Origin: Methylorubrum populi
GTDB lineage: Bacteria > Pseudomonadota > Alphaproteobacteria > Rhizobiales > Beijerinckiaceae
Assembly (NCBI GenBank): GCA_020741775.1
Contig: DYYG01000042.1
Coordinates: 1-64,000, forward strand
DNA: 64,000 bases
Reading direction: 5' to 3'
Within the stretch, counting starts at the first letter, position 1, and each line of letters begins with the position of its first letter. The notes under the pieces are model-generated. The model was not told the origin of the DNA and ran no database searches. It saw only the letters and a program-made list of their open reading frames with translations. The position numbers and the translations under genes were made by a program. This document shows, one piece after another, positions 1 to 8,502 of this stretch.

Positions 1-101
1 GAGCGCCGCCGCCGTCGTCGCCCCCGCCGGGAAATGATGACCGGAAATCGGACGCGATTCCCGACGACGACCTCGACGAGGTGGAGGAGCAGCCGAGCTG
101 A
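1..101 (+). CDS. C-terminal end of an unidentified protein (partial)
   Basis: A reading frame that is open from the window edge (first full codon at base 3) ends in TGA at 99-101. It encodes a Pro/Ser stretch followed by a charged acidic tail ending [12 protein letters not shown]. The codons are GC3-rich and the composition looks like a disordered protein terminus. Only about 32 residues are present, too few to name a family. The 580-residue ORF in the track that begins at base 34 is in another frame and is not this gene. It becomes real only from moaA onward. Confidence 0.45.
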   Translation, partial: APPPSSPPPGNDDRKSDAIPDDDLDEVEEQPS

Positions 102-163
102 GGACAGGCAGCCGCGGCGAATCCCGCCGCGATTGCCCTCGCGCCACGTGGCTGCGGCTCACC

Positions 164-604
164 TCAATGACAGCCGCAGCTTCCGCTTCCACAACCTCCG
201 CCACCGTGGCTGTGAGCAGCCTTGGCCGGTGCGCTCGCAACGCGGTCGCGGGTCAGGCCGCGCTCCTCCAGCTCCCGGAGATAGGTCGCCCAACGGTTGC
301 GATACTCGCGGCCCAGATCGAACAGGTAGTCCCAGCCATAGATCCCGGTGTCGTGCATGTCGTCGAAGAACAGCTTCACGGCGTAGTTGCCGACCGGCTC
401 CACCGAGAGGATCGCCACGTCACGCTTGCCGCCGAGCACCTTGCGTTCGGCCGGCGAATGGCCCTGGACCTCGGCGGAAGGACTCGATACCCGGAGATAT
501 TCTGCCGGTAGCTCGAAGCGGCCGCCGCCGTCGAACGCGACCGTCAGAATGCGCTTGTCGCCAGACAGGCGGATCTCGGTGGGCCAGCGCTCGCTCATGC
601 TCAT
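164..604 (-). CDS. DUF971 (GBBH-like N-terminal domain) protein with Cys/His metal-binding tail
   Basis: This is a 146-residue protein. Its core (about residues 8-110) matches the DUF971 fold, which is also the N-terminal zinc-binding domain of gamma-butyrobetaine hydroxylase. Visible family features are the WPTEIRLS start and the GIYGWDYL segment. After the domain comes a low-complexity tail, [16 protein letters not shown], with three Cys and three His, which looks like a metal-binding appendix. It is divergent from moaA, and in alphaproteobacteria DUF971 genes are often near cofactor or Fe-S genes. Stand-alone DUF971 proteins have been proposed to act in Fe-S or metal handling, but no reaction can be stated here. 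The start is ATG; a second ATG lies two codons downstream. Confidence 0.85.
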   Translation of the reverse strand: MSMSERWPTEIRLSGDKRILTVAFDGGGRFELPAEYLRVSSPSAEVQGHSPAERKVLGGKRDVAILSVEPVGNYAVKLFFDDMHDTGIYGWDYLFDLGREYRNRWATYLRELEERGLTRDRVASAPAKAAHSHGGGGCGSGSCGCH

Positions 605-741
605 CCGTTCCCATGTCTCATGCCGGCGTTGCGCTAACGCGCTTGCCGGAAAATGCCACCACCCTCATATGGATGGCGATGCTGGATCTGTCAGCCGACA
701 AAACCCTCAATCATCGCAACGCTTCGAGTTCAGAGACGCGC

Positions 742-1776
742 ATGTGGGGCCCTGCGGACGACGTTATCGCACCGAGCCGGCCGGCGCCTCTGGTCGATCC
801 GTTTCAGCGGGCGATTACCTATCTGCGCATCTCGGTCACGGATCGCTGCGACTTTCGCTGTGCCTATTGCATGGCCGAGGACATGCAGTTCCTGCCCAAG
901 CGCGACCTGCTGACGCTCGAAGAGCTCGACCGGCTCTGCGGCGTGTTCATCGATCGCGGCGTGCGGAAGCTGCGCATCACCGGCGGCGAGCCGCTGGTGC
1001 GCCGCGATATCATGCATCTTTTCCGCCGGCTCTCGCGCCATCTTAAGAGCGGCGTGCTCGATGAACTGACCCTGACGACCAACGGCTCCCAACTTGCTCG
1101 ATTCGCGCCGGAACTGGCCGATCTCGGCGTGCGGCGCATCAACGTCTCGCTCGACACGCTCGACCCGGACAAATTCCGGGCGATCACCCGGCGCGGCGAT
1201 CTCGCGACCGTGCTGCGCGGGATCGAGGTGGCGCGGGAGGCCGGGATCAAGGTCAAGATCAACGCCGTGGCGTTGAAGGGCGTCAACGAGGACGAGATCG
1301 CCGAGATGATCACCTGGGCCCATGGGCTCGGCATGGATATGACGCTGATCGAGGTGATGCCGCTCGGTGAGATCGAGGGCGACCGCACCGATCAGTTTCT
1401 GCCGCTCTCCGTCGCCCGCGAGCGTCTGGAGAGCCAGTTCACGCTCACACCCTTGCCTGATCGCACCGGTGGCCCCGCCCGCTATGTCCGCATCGAAGAG
1501 ACGGGCGGCCGGCTCGGCTTCATCACGCCGCTGACCCATAATTTCTGCGAGAGCTGCAACCGCGTCCGTCTGACCTGCACCGGCAAGCTCTATATGTGCC
1601 TTGGCCAGGAGGATGCGGCGGACCTGCGCGCGGCCCTGCGTGCCTCGCCGGACGATGCGCTGGTGACGCAGGCCGTGGTGGAGGCCATCTCGCGCAAGCC
1701 GAAGGGCCACGATTTCGTCATCGAGCGGGCTCGCCCGGCCGCCGTGCCGCGGCACATGAGCGTGACCGGCGGCTGA
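742..1776 (+). CDS. moaA: GTP 3',8-cyclase MoaA
   Basis: This radical-SAM enzyme carries out the first step of molybdenum cofactor synthesis, converting GTP to 3',8-cyclo-GTP. The N-terminal cluster motif CDFRCAYC (CxxxCxxC) and the GGEPLVR SAM motif are clear. The C-terminal second 4Fe-4S cluster site is [18 protein letters not shown], and the protein ends with the Gly-Gly that MoaA proteins require. The full ORF in the track is far too long. The ATG at 742 gives 344 residues, normal for the family, and puts the conserved [16 protein letters not shown] region near residue 22. In-frame ATGs at 673 and 679 would add about 20 residues and have no better ribosome site. No other moa gene is adjacent. 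Confidence 0.95.
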   Translation: MWGPADDVIAPSRPAPLVDPFQRAITYLRISVTDRCDFRCAYCMAEDMQFLPKRDLLTLEELDRLCGVFIDRGVRKLRITGGEPLVRRDIMHLFRRLSRHLKSGVLDELTLTTNGSQLARFAPELADLGVRRINVSLDTLDPDKFRAITRRGDLATVLRGIEVAREAGIKVKINAVALKGVNEDEIAEMITWAHGLGMDMTLIEVMPLGEIEGDRTDQFLPLSVARERLESQFTLTPLPDRTGGPARYVRIEETGGRLGFITPLTHNFCESCNRVRLTCTGKLYMCLGQEDAADLRAALRASPDDALVTQAVVEAISRKPKGHDFVIERARPAAVPRHMSVTGG

Positions 1777-1946
1777 CAGGCATTCCGGTCGACCGCATCG
1801 GGTTTCGCCGTCCTCGCGAGCGTAAGCGGATCGCTTCCAGCTCTCAGAGGGAACGACGCAGTGTGCGTCGAGGCGGCTGACGCAGCACCTCAGCACGAGG
1901 ATCGTTGCTTTTGCCGGGACCGGATGCGAATCGGTGAGACCGATTT

Positions 1947-2867
1947 TCAGCCACTCACCGGCCGCAACGCCTCTCGGATCTCCGCCGTGTCGAGCCAGTG
2001 CGACACCCGCTCGCAATGCCGGGCGATGGCTGGCGTATGCGCGTAGATCGCGAGTGACCCCTCCACCATGGCTCGCAACTCGATGCAGCGGCCGGCATCC
2101 ACCAAGAAGTTCAGGCCTCCGAGCGGCGGCTTGAAGGTAGTGCTGCCGGTCAGGCCGAGCCGGGCCGCGATCTCGGGATAGATTGGCCAGATGCTCCCGC
2201 TGAGCGGATCGGGCAGGTAATCCTCGCAACGGGCACTGCGCGCCGGCAGGCCGGCGCGGGCCAGGGCGTCGCGGGCGAGGTCGTCCATCACGAAGAGTTT
2301 CGGATGGTTGATCGTGTGCATGAAGCAGCCGCGCCGCATCCAGCCGGCGAACAGCCGGTCGAGAATGCAGCCATGGGCCCGGCTCATCTCCAAGAGCGAA
2401 TCCCGGTTCCCGAACCAGCCATCGAGATAACCGAGGCGGGCGAAGACGTCGGCGCGGAACAGCGAGACAATCTCGTCGACCGAGAAGCCGCGGGCGAAGC
2501 CGTAGACGATGAGCGCCGAGTGGTAATCGCCCATCGGTGAGCCGAATTGGCCGCCCTTGTGGCTGATATAGACGATATCGGGGTGGAAGGCCGGGAAGAC
2601 GATCGTCGGCACCGGCACGTAGATCCGCGCCGCCTCCCGGATGCGGGTGGGCGTGAGATCTCCGAGGACACCCTTCTCGAAGGGGAAGCAGACGGTCAGG
2701 TCGGCCGAGGCGACGGCGTCGAGCAGGTGCCGCGGGTTCGCGTCGAATTGCGAAAAGGTTGCCGGCTCTATCGCCGCGATGTCAGCATCCGGCGCAAGGA
2801 ACCCCAGGCAGCCCCCCAGGACCGCGACCTGGCAGTTGTTGCCGACGACGACGATCCGCCTAGCCAC
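1947..2867 (-). CDS. WcbI family polysaccharide biosynthesis protein
   Basis: This 306-residue protein opens with RRIVVVGNNCQVAVLGG, the glycine/asparagine/cysteine signature of WcbI. WcbI is a CoA-binding putative acetyltransferase first described in capsule clusters of Burkholderia. No signal peptide or membrane helix is evident. The start is GTG at 2867, inside the end of the GSCFA gene on the same strand, giving an unusual overlap of about 100 bases. The two genes are therefore cotranscribed. Both families are SGNH-like or acyl-transfer enzymes associated with surface glycans, so a role in decorating an exopolysaccharide is a reasonable inference. The acceptor cannot be told from sequence. 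Confidence 0.8.
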   Translation of the reverse strand: MARRIVVVGNNCQVAVLGGCLGFLAPDADIAAIEPATFSQFDANPRHLLDAVASADLTVCFPFEKGVLGDLTPTRIREAARIYVPVPTIVFPAFHPDIVYISHKGGQFGSPMGDYHSALIVYGFARGFSVDEIVSLFRADVFARLGYLDGWFGNRDSLLEMSRAHGCILDRLFAGWMRRGCFMHTINHPKLFVMDDLARDALARAGLPARSARCEDYLPDPLSGSIWPIYPEIAARLGLTGSTTFKPPLGGLNFLVDAGRCIELRAMVEGSLAIYAHTPAIARHCERVSHWLDTAEIREALRPVSG

Positions 2868-3964
2868 GGGCGCGTGCCTCCCGCCGCCAGCAATTCCTCG
2901 TCGCAGACCACCGCCGCCTGTTGGGCATATTCGCTGCGCGCCGCATGCAGGCTCCGGCTGGAAGCGGGGAGGGCGTCATGCTCCCCGCCTTCGGTGAGGT
3001 GGCGGAAGAAGACCCGCATGACATGATCGACACCGTCCTTGCTGACGGACCTGAGATCGCTCTCGAGATAGCGGAAGGCGCCCTCGGGGGAGGTGATGAT
3101 CTCGTAGGAGGGGAAATACAGAGTATCCGCGCGGGTATCGGCGAGGCGCTGGGCGGCGACCCGCAGCACCGCCTTGCTGAGCACCGTCGATTGCAGGACG
3201 TGCCGCGCCTCGTAGGTCGCCACCAGGGGCACCGGAGACACGGTGAGGATCAGCCGGGCACGCGGATTCACGGCAGTCAGGGCGTCGGCGAAAGCGGAGA
3301 GATCCGCGATCACCTCCTCGACGGGCTGGTTGACGAAGACGTATCTGTCCGGGTCGAACGTTCCAGCGGCCACCCCCGGGCCCAGGGGAAAGGCCGCCCC
3401 GTCCTCCGCCGCCTGCCAGCCCTCGGTGAGGCCGAGGGTGAAGACGAAAACGTCGAGATCCTCGAACAGCTGCCGGATGCAGGCGAAATGGGCCTGCCTT
3501 TCCTCTTCGACCGCCTCGGGACTGGCAAAGCCCGCCGGCTCGATGCGCGGACGGAACGGATCGGCGAAGCGTCCGTCCGGCCGTTCCCATGCGCTGTCGG
3601 CGGGAACGAAGCGGCCATAGGCGCGCTCGATCAGCTGACGCAGCTGGCGGGCGGTGTAGACGTTGCCGTAGCGAGCCGAGAACAGGCGATAGCCGCAGGT
3701 GCGCGCCTCCTCGGTCGCCATGCCCTCCGGCGCATTCTCGGTCACGAGGTAACGGTAGCCGCTCGCCTGCAGCCGGTCGGCGATGTGCTGGGCAAAGCAA
3801 CTGCCCGCCGTGGCGATCCGGGTCTGCCGGGTCAGCTTCGCCTCAGCCGGCACCGGGGCGCCCGCCATCGGATCGAGGGCGAAGAGCGGAAGCGAGCCGA
3901 CGGACCGCTCCCAGAAGGCGTGGTCGGCAAGGCCGTGATAGGGATTTCGGGCACGGTCTCGCAT
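2768..3964 (-). CDS. GSCFA domain-containing protein
   Basis: The family-defining motif appears as TATAGSCFAQHIAD-like sequence (ATAGSCFAQHIAD) near residue 54, followed by the usual FVFTLGLTEGW and ILTVSPVPL segments of the SGNH-hydrolase-like GSCFA fold. The track starts at a TTG (4003). I prefer the ATG at 3964, giving 398 residues. GSCFA proteins occur in polysaccharide clusters and with WcbI, as here. The last roughly 33 residues (from about AGGTRPWLGG on) are Ser/Ala/Arg-rich and are read in a different frame through the start of wcbI. This suggests that the original stop was lost and the frame now runs into the next gene. Confidence 0.8.
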   Translation of the reverse strand: MRDRARNPYHGLADHAFWERSVGSLPLFALDPMAGAPVPAEAKLTRQTRIATAGSCFAQHIADRLQASGYRYLVTENAPEGMATEEARTCGYRLFSARYGNVYTARQLRQLIERAYGRFVPADSAWERPDGRFADPFRPRIEPAGFASPEAVEEERQAHFACIRQLFEDLDVFVFTLGLTEGWQAAEDGAAFPLGPGVAAGTFDPDRYVFVNQPVEEVIADLSAFADALTAVNPRARLILTVSPVPLVATYEARHVLQSTVLSKAVLRVAAQRLADTRADTLYFPSYEIITSPEGAFRYLESDLRSVSKDGVDHVMRVFFRHLTEGGEHDALPASSRSLHAARSEYAQQAAVVCDEELLAAGGTRPWLGGSSSSATTARSRSWGAAWGSLRRMLTSRR

Positions 3965-4096
3965 CGGCGGGTGGACCCTAGCCGAGCGGTCGGGCACCGG
4001 CAACGGCAGACGGAATCCCTGCCGGGAGCATTTTGCATACAGCCGCTGTCGGGCTAGACCACGCCCGCTTTAATCCGAACCGGAGAGATGAGACCC

Positions 4097-4963
4097 ATGG
4101 CCAATGTCGCGTTCCTGGGCCTTGGCGTGATGGGCTCGCCGATGGCGGGGCACCTCGCGAAGAAGGGCCACGACGTCACCGTCTATAATCGCACCCGCGC
4201 CAAGGCCGATGCCTGGGTGGCTGCCCATGGGGGCCGGGCCGCGTCCACGCCCCGCGAGGCGGCGGCGGGGCGCGAGATCGTGTTCGCTTGCGTCGGCAAT
4301 GACGACGACCTGCGCTCTGTCGTGCTCGGCGATGACGGCGCCTTCGCCGGGATGGAGAAGGGAGCCGTCTTCGTCGATCACACCACCGCCTCGGCCGAGG
4401 TCGCCCGGGAATTGTCCGCTGCCGCCGACGCGTCGGGGCTCCACTTCATCGACGCCCCGGTTTCCGGCGGCCAGGCCGGCGCCGAGAACGGCGTGCTCAC
4501 GGTGATGTGCGGCGGCGAGGAAGCGATCTACGCGCAGGTCGAGCCGGTCGTCATGGCCTATGCCAAGTCCTGCCGCCTGCTTGGAGCGGTCGGGTCGGGT
4601 CAGCTGACCAAGATGGTCAACCAGATCGCCATTGCCGGCTTGGTGCAGGGATTGTCCGAGGCGATCCACTTCGCCAAGCGCGCCGGCCTCGATGTGGAGG
4701 CGGTGCTCGACGTGATCTCCAAGGGCGCGGCCGGCTCCTGGCAGATGGAAAATCGCGGCCGCACCATGAATGCGGAGAAATTCGATTTCGGCTTCGCCGT
4801 CGAGTGGATGCGGAAAGATCTCGGCATTCTGCTGGCCGAATCGCGCCGCAACGGCGCCCGCCTGCCGGTCACCGCCCTGGTCGATCAGTTCTATGCCGAG
4901 GTCGAGGCCATGGGCGGCAAGCGCTGGGACACCTCGTCGCTCATCGCCCGGCTGGAGCGCTGA
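4097..4963 (+). CDS. NAD(P)-dependent beta-hydroxyacid dehydrogenase (3-hydroxyisobutyrate dehydrogenase / glyoxylate reductase type)
   Basis: The 288-residue protein has the N-terminal Rossmann motif FLGLGVMGSPMAGHL. The substrate-binding signature is DAPVSGGQAGAENG, and the catalytic-lysine segment is SGQLTKMVNQI (Lys near residue 172). The all-alpha C-terminal domain is complete. Members reduce or oxidise 3-hydroxyisobutyrate, tartronate semialdehyde, glyoxylate or succinic semialdehyde, and the sequence alone does not decide between them. I chose ATG 4097 over 4088 because the GGAGAG ribosome site abuts 4088 with no spacing. The 3' end overlaps the convergent miaA by 23 bases. Confidence 0.88.
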   Translation: MANVAFLGLGVMGSPMAGHLAKKGHDVTVYNRTRAKADAWVAAHGGRAASTPREAAAGREIVFACVGNDDDLRSVVLGDDGAFAGMEKGAVFVDHTTASAEVARELSAAADASGLHFIDAPVSGGQAGAENGVLTVMCGGEEAIYAQVEPVVMAYAKSCRLLGAVGSGQLTKMVNQIAIAGLVQGLSEAIHFAKRAGLDVEAVLDVISKGAAGSWQMENRGRTMNAEKFDFGFAVEWMRKDLGILLAESRRNGARLPVTALVDQFYAEVEAMGGKRWDTSSLIARLER

Positions 4964-5894
4964 GCCGCCGCTCCGCCAGGGACCACGCCGCTTCCGGCGT
5001 GGTCCAGAGCCAATCGTCGCCCATCTGGTGGCGGAACCACGTGAACTGCCTTTTGGCGTAGCGGCGGGTATCGCCCTGGCCCCGCCGGATCGCCTCCTCG
5101 CGAGAGATCTCGCCTGCGAGATAGGCGATCAGCCCCGGCACGCCATGGGCGCGCATTACCGGCAGCATCGGGTCGAGCCACCTGTCCCGGAGCGCGGCCA
5201 CTTCGTCGAGGGCGCCGGCCTCCAGCATGGCGAGGAATCGCGCGTCGATCCGTTGGCGCAAGGTCTCACGCTCGGTGGCGAGAAACAGTTTCAGGAGCGG
5301 CTTTCCGGCAAGCGGACCCGGCAGGCGCGCCTCCTGAAACGAGACGATGGAGCGGCCCGTCGCCGCGACGATCTCGAGGGCCCGCATCACGCGCATCCGG
5401 TCCGAGGGGCGCAGGCGTCCGGCGCTTTCGGGATCGCGCTGGACGAGGAGCGCGTGCAGTGCCTCGGTCGGCTGTCCATCCGCGTCCGCCCGGATTCTCT
5501 GACGAACAGGCTCCGGCACCTCGGGAAGGTCGGAAATGCCCTCGTCGAGGCTGCGGAAATACAGACCGGTGCCGCCGACGAAGATCGGCAGGCTTCCAGA
5601 TGGAAGCTCCGAGAGCAGCGCCGCGACGTGCCGCTGGAAATGTCCGACGGAAAAATTCACTGCCCCGTCGATGCTGCCATACAGGCGGTGGGGCGCAAGC
5701 GCTTCCTCCTCGGCGCTGGGTCGGGCCGAGAGGACGCGGAGATCGGCATAGACCTGCATGGAATCGGTGTTGATCACCGTGCCGCCGAAGGCGCGGGCGA
5801 TCGCCAGACCCAGCGCCGACTTGCCGGAGGCGGTAGGCCCTGCGATGAGGATTGCGGCCGGGCGCTCCGCCTCCAACCCATCCGGACCCGGCAC
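4941..5894 (-). CDS. miaA: tRNA dimethylallyltransferase MiaA
   Basis: MiaA adds the dimethylallyl group to N6 of A37 in tRNAs reading UNN codons. Visible motifs are the P-loop GPTASGKSAL, the catalytic-Asp segment INTDSMQVY, GGTGLYFRSL and the C-terminal RRYAKRQFTWFR. The track begins at a TTG (5933). A GTG at 5894 has a well-spaced GGAGAG site and yields 317 residues, typical for the family. It is divergent from serB with only 11 bases between the start codons, so each promoter must lie within the other gene's 5' coding region. Its 3' end overlaps the convergent dehydrogenase gene. Confidence 0.95.
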   Translation of the reverse strand: MPGPDGLEAERPAAILIAGPTASGKSALGLAIARAFGGTVINTDSMQVYADLRVLSARPSAEEEALAPHRLYGSIDGAVNFSVGHFQRHVAALLSELPSGSLPIFVGGTGLYFRSLDEGISDLPEVPEPVRQRIRADADGQPTEALHALLVQRDPESAGRLRPSDRMRVMRALEIVAATGRSIVSFQEARLPGPLAGKPLLKLFLATERETLRQRIDARFLAMLEAGALDEVAALRDRWLDPMLPVMRAHGVPGLIAYLAGEISREEAIRRGQGDTRRYAKRQFTWFRHQMGDDWLWTTPEAAWSLAERRLSAPAGR

Positions 5895-5905
5895 GGCTTC
5901 TCTCC

Positions 5906-6802
5906 ATGACACTCGTCGCGACGCTGATAGCAAACCCGGCCCGGCCCGCCATCACCGATGCGGTGCTCGCCGAGGCTCGGCGGGTCACACGAACGGAGCA
6001 TCAGCCGCGGATTCTGCACGGCGAAGTCGCCGCCGAGCTGCTGGTGCCGGGCGTGGCCGAAGAGGCCTCCGCCCTCACCGAGCGGTTGCGCGCTGCCTTG
6101 GCCGGCGAGCCGATCGATGTCGCCGTGCTGGCCGAAGACCGGCACCGCCGCAAGCGGCTTTTCCTGGCCGACATGGACTCGACCATGATCGAGCAGGAAT
6201 GCATCGACGAACTCGCCGCCATCGTCGGCCTCAAGCAGAAGGTCGCCGCGATCACCGAGCGCGCCATGCGTGGCGAGATCGCGTTCGAGCCGGCCTTGCG
6301 GGAGCGGGTCGCCCTGCTGAAAGGCCTGCCGGTCGGGGTGATCGACGGGTTGATCCGCGATGTCATCCGCCTGACCCCCGGGGGGCGGACTCTGGTGGCA
6401 ACCATGCGGGCGCATGGTGCCTATACCTGTCTGGTCTCCGGCGGCTTTACCCTGTTCACCGGCCCGGTCGGCGCGCAACTCGGCTTCGACGAGGCCTTTG
6501 CCAATCGCCTCGACGTGGCGGATGGCCACCTGACGGGAGCCATCGTCGAGCCTGTCATCGGAGCCGAGGCCAAGCGCGCGAGCCTGCTCGCACTGCGCGA
6601 CCGGCTTTCCCTCGATCCGGCGGAGACGCTCGCGGTGGGCGATGGGGCCAACGATCTGCCGATGCTGGCTGCGGCCGGGCTCGGCGTCGCCTTCCGCGCC
6701 AAGCCGAAGGTGGCGGAGGCCGCCCGCGTGCGCATCGAGCACGGCGACCTGACCGCGTTGCTTTATCTGCAAGGTTTCTCGGCGGCGGAATTCGCCGCCT
6801 AG
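5906..6802 (+). CDS. serB: Phosphoserine phosphatase SerB
   Basis: This HAD-superfamily phosphatase catalyses the last step of serine synthesis. The nucleophile motif is LADMDSTM (residues about 89-96), motif II is LVSGGFTLF and motif IV is VGDGANDLPM. The N-terminal ~80 residues form the ACT-like extension found in long SerB proteins. The length is 298 residues with ATG start at 5906. An intrinsic terminator (GGCGGCG stem and T-run) is embedded in the last codons and continues past the TAG. Serine synthesis matters particularly in serine-cycle methylotrophs, but nothing in the neighbourhood shows a specialised role. Confidence 0.95.
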   Translation: MTLVATLIANPARPAITDAVLAEARRVTRTEHQPRILHGEVAAELLVPGVAEEASALTERLRAALAGEPIDVAVLAEDRHRRKRLFLADMDSTMIEQECIDELAAIVGLKQKVAAITERAMRGEIAFEPALRERVALLKGLPVGVIDGLIRDVIRLTPGGRTLVATMRAHGAYTCLVSGGFTLFTGPVGAQLGFDEAFANRLDVADGHLTGAIVEPVIGAEAKRASLLALRDRLSLDPAETLAVGDGANDLPMLAAAGLGVAFRAKPKVAEAARVRIEHGDLTALLYLQGFSAAEFAA

Positions 6803-6808
6803 ATTTTT
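6781..6808 (+). terminator. Rho-independent terminator overlapping the serB stop
   Basis: A 7-bp stem GGCGGCG/CGCCGCC with a 5-base loop is followed by TAGATTTTT. The stem is formed by the final serB codons, so the stop codon lies in the start of the U-tract. It would end serB transcription before the convergent degP. Confidence 0.7.
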
Positions 6809-6824
6809 CGCGCGGGGCGGTCAG

Positions 6825-6845
6825 CCCCTCCCTTTGGGGGAGGGG
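6825..6845 (-). terminator. Hairpin between convergent serB and degP
   Basis: The arms CCCCTCCC and GGGAGGGG enclose a 5-base loop in the short gap after degP (minus strand). There is no clear T-run on the minus strand, so it may act as a transcript 3'-end stabiliser more than a classic terminator. Confidence 0.4.
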
Positions 6846-6854
6846 ACTGGCTGC

Positions 6855-8390
6855 TCATTCCAGCCCAATCGCGACGAAGCGCACGTCGCCGCTGGCGCTC
6901 GCGACGAGAAGCAGCACCGACTTGCGGCCCTCCTTCTTGAGCGCCTCGACGCGCTTGGTCACGTCGGCGGGGTTCGACACCGCCTCCTGACCGACCTCGA
7001 CGATGACCTCGCCGGGCTGGATGCGCTTGTCGGCGGCGGTCGAGTTCGGGTCGACCTTTGTGACGACCACGCCGCTCTTCACGCTTTCCTTGATGCCGTA
7101 GCGACGGCGGGCCTCGTCGTTGAGGCCGGACAGGTTGAGGCCGAGGATCTGGCGGTTGACCGATTCCGCCTCGGGCTGCTTGGCGTTGGCGACCTGCGTC
7201 TTCTCACCATCCTCCAGGCGGCCGAGCAGAACCGACTTGGTCTGCTCCTCGCCCTTGCGCACCACCTGCACATCCACGGTCTTGCCGACCGGCGTGGCGG
7301 CCACGATGCGCGGCAACTCGCTGGAGGATTTCACCGGGACGCCGTTGAACTTCACGATCACGTCGCCGACTTCGAGGCCGGCGGTCTTGGCCGGACCCTT
7401 CTCGTCCACGCCCGCGATCAGCGCTCCCTTGGCGCCGCCCTTGAGGCCGAGAGCCTCGGCGGTGGCGTCATCGACGTTCTGGATCCGCACGCCGAGCCAG
7501 CCGCGGCGCACCTCGCCGTACTGGCGAAGCTGATCGATGACCGGGCTCGCCGTGCCCGAGGGCACCGCGAAGCCGATGCCGACCGAACCGCCGGACGGGG
7601 AGAGGATGGCGGTGTTGATGCCGATCACCTCACCGTCCATGTTGAACAGCGGGCCGCCGGAATTGCCCTTGTTGATGGCCGCGTCGGTCTGAATGTAGTT
7701 GTCGTAGGGGCCGGACTCGATGTTGCGGCCGCGGGCCGAGACGATGCCGGCGGAGACCGAGCCGCCGAGTCCGAACGGATTGCCGATCGCCATCACCCAG
7801 TCGCCCGGGCGCATCTTGTCGGAATCGCCGAAGGGAACGGCCTTGAGTGGCCGCTCGGCAGTTGGCTTCACCCGCAGCAGGGCAAGATCGATCTTCGAAT
7901 CCTTGCCGATGATCTCGGCCTTCAGCTTCGTTCCGTCGTGCAGGATCACCTGGATGTCGTTGGCGTCGCCGATGACGTGATTGTTCGTCACCACGATGCC
8001 CGTGGCGTCGATGATGAAGCCGGACCCCAAGGAATTCGATTTGCGGGTCGGGCCGCGCGAGCTGTCGTCGTCGCCCCGCGGATTGCCCTGGCCGCGACGC
8101 TTGAAGAATTCCTCGAACAGATCCTCGAACGGCGTGCCCTGAGGAAGCTGCGGCAGGGTGCGGCTGCCACTCCGATTGGCCTCGACCGTGGTCGAAGCGG
8201 AGATGTTCACCACCGCATCCGTCACCTTCTCGGCGAGGTCGGCCAGTGATTCCGGGCCGCGGGCCAAGGCCGGCAGGGGCAGGGCGGTGACCGTGACGGT
8301 GATGCCCAACACCGCGGCAGCCAGGGCCGATGAGGCGCGCCGGGCAAACGACGTCTGTCGGCCCCGGACGGCGTTCGCGGCGACTCTCAT
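6855..8390 (-). CDS. degP: Periplasmic serine protease DegP/HtrA (Do family)
   Basis: This exported S1C protease/chaperone has an N-terminal signal peptide ending near LPALA (about residue 43). The trypsin-like domain carries the triad in VVTNNHVIGD (His), SKIDLALLR (Asp) and GNSGGPLFN (Ser). Two PDZ domains follow. The ATG at 8390 (MRVAANAVRG) replaces the longer track start and gives 511 residues. It is the last gene of the leftward hflK-hflC-degP unit, an arrangement widely conserved in alphaproteobacteria. It degrades or refolds damaged envelope proteins, complementing FtsH control by HflKC. Confidence 0.95.
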   Translation of the reverse strand: MRVAANAVRGRQTSFARRASSALAAAVLGITVTVTALPLPALARGPESLADLAEKVTDAVVNISASTTVEANRSGSRTLPQLPQGTPFEDLFEEFFKRRGQGNPRGDDDSSRGPTRKSNSLGSGFIIDATGIVVTNNHVIGDANDIQVILHDGTKLKAEIIGKDSKIDLALLRVKPTAERPLKAVPFGDSDKMRPGDWVMAIGNPFGLGGSVSAGIVSARGRNIESGPYDNYIQTDAAINKGNSGGPLFNMDGEVIGINTAILSPSGGSVGIGFAVPSGTASPVIDQLRQYGEVRRGWLGVRIQNVDDATAEALGLKGGAKGALIAGVDEKGPAKTAGLEVGDVIVKFNGVPVKSSSELPRIVAATPVGKTVDVQVVRKGEEQTKSVLLGRLEDGEKTQVANAKQPEAESVNRQILGLNLSGLNDEARRRYGIKESVKSGVVVTKVDPNSTAADKRIQPGEVIVEVGQEAVSNPADVTKRVEALKKEGRKSVLLLVASASGDVRFVAIGLE

Positions 8391-8502
8391 GGACGGTTCC
8401 TCAAGCTCCGAAAGCACCTGTTGTCAGGCAGGCCTATAGATTCGGCGGCCGGCCCCCTCGATCAAGGGCGCCGGCCGTGTCGGTCGATGGTGTCGCGGGG
8501 TG

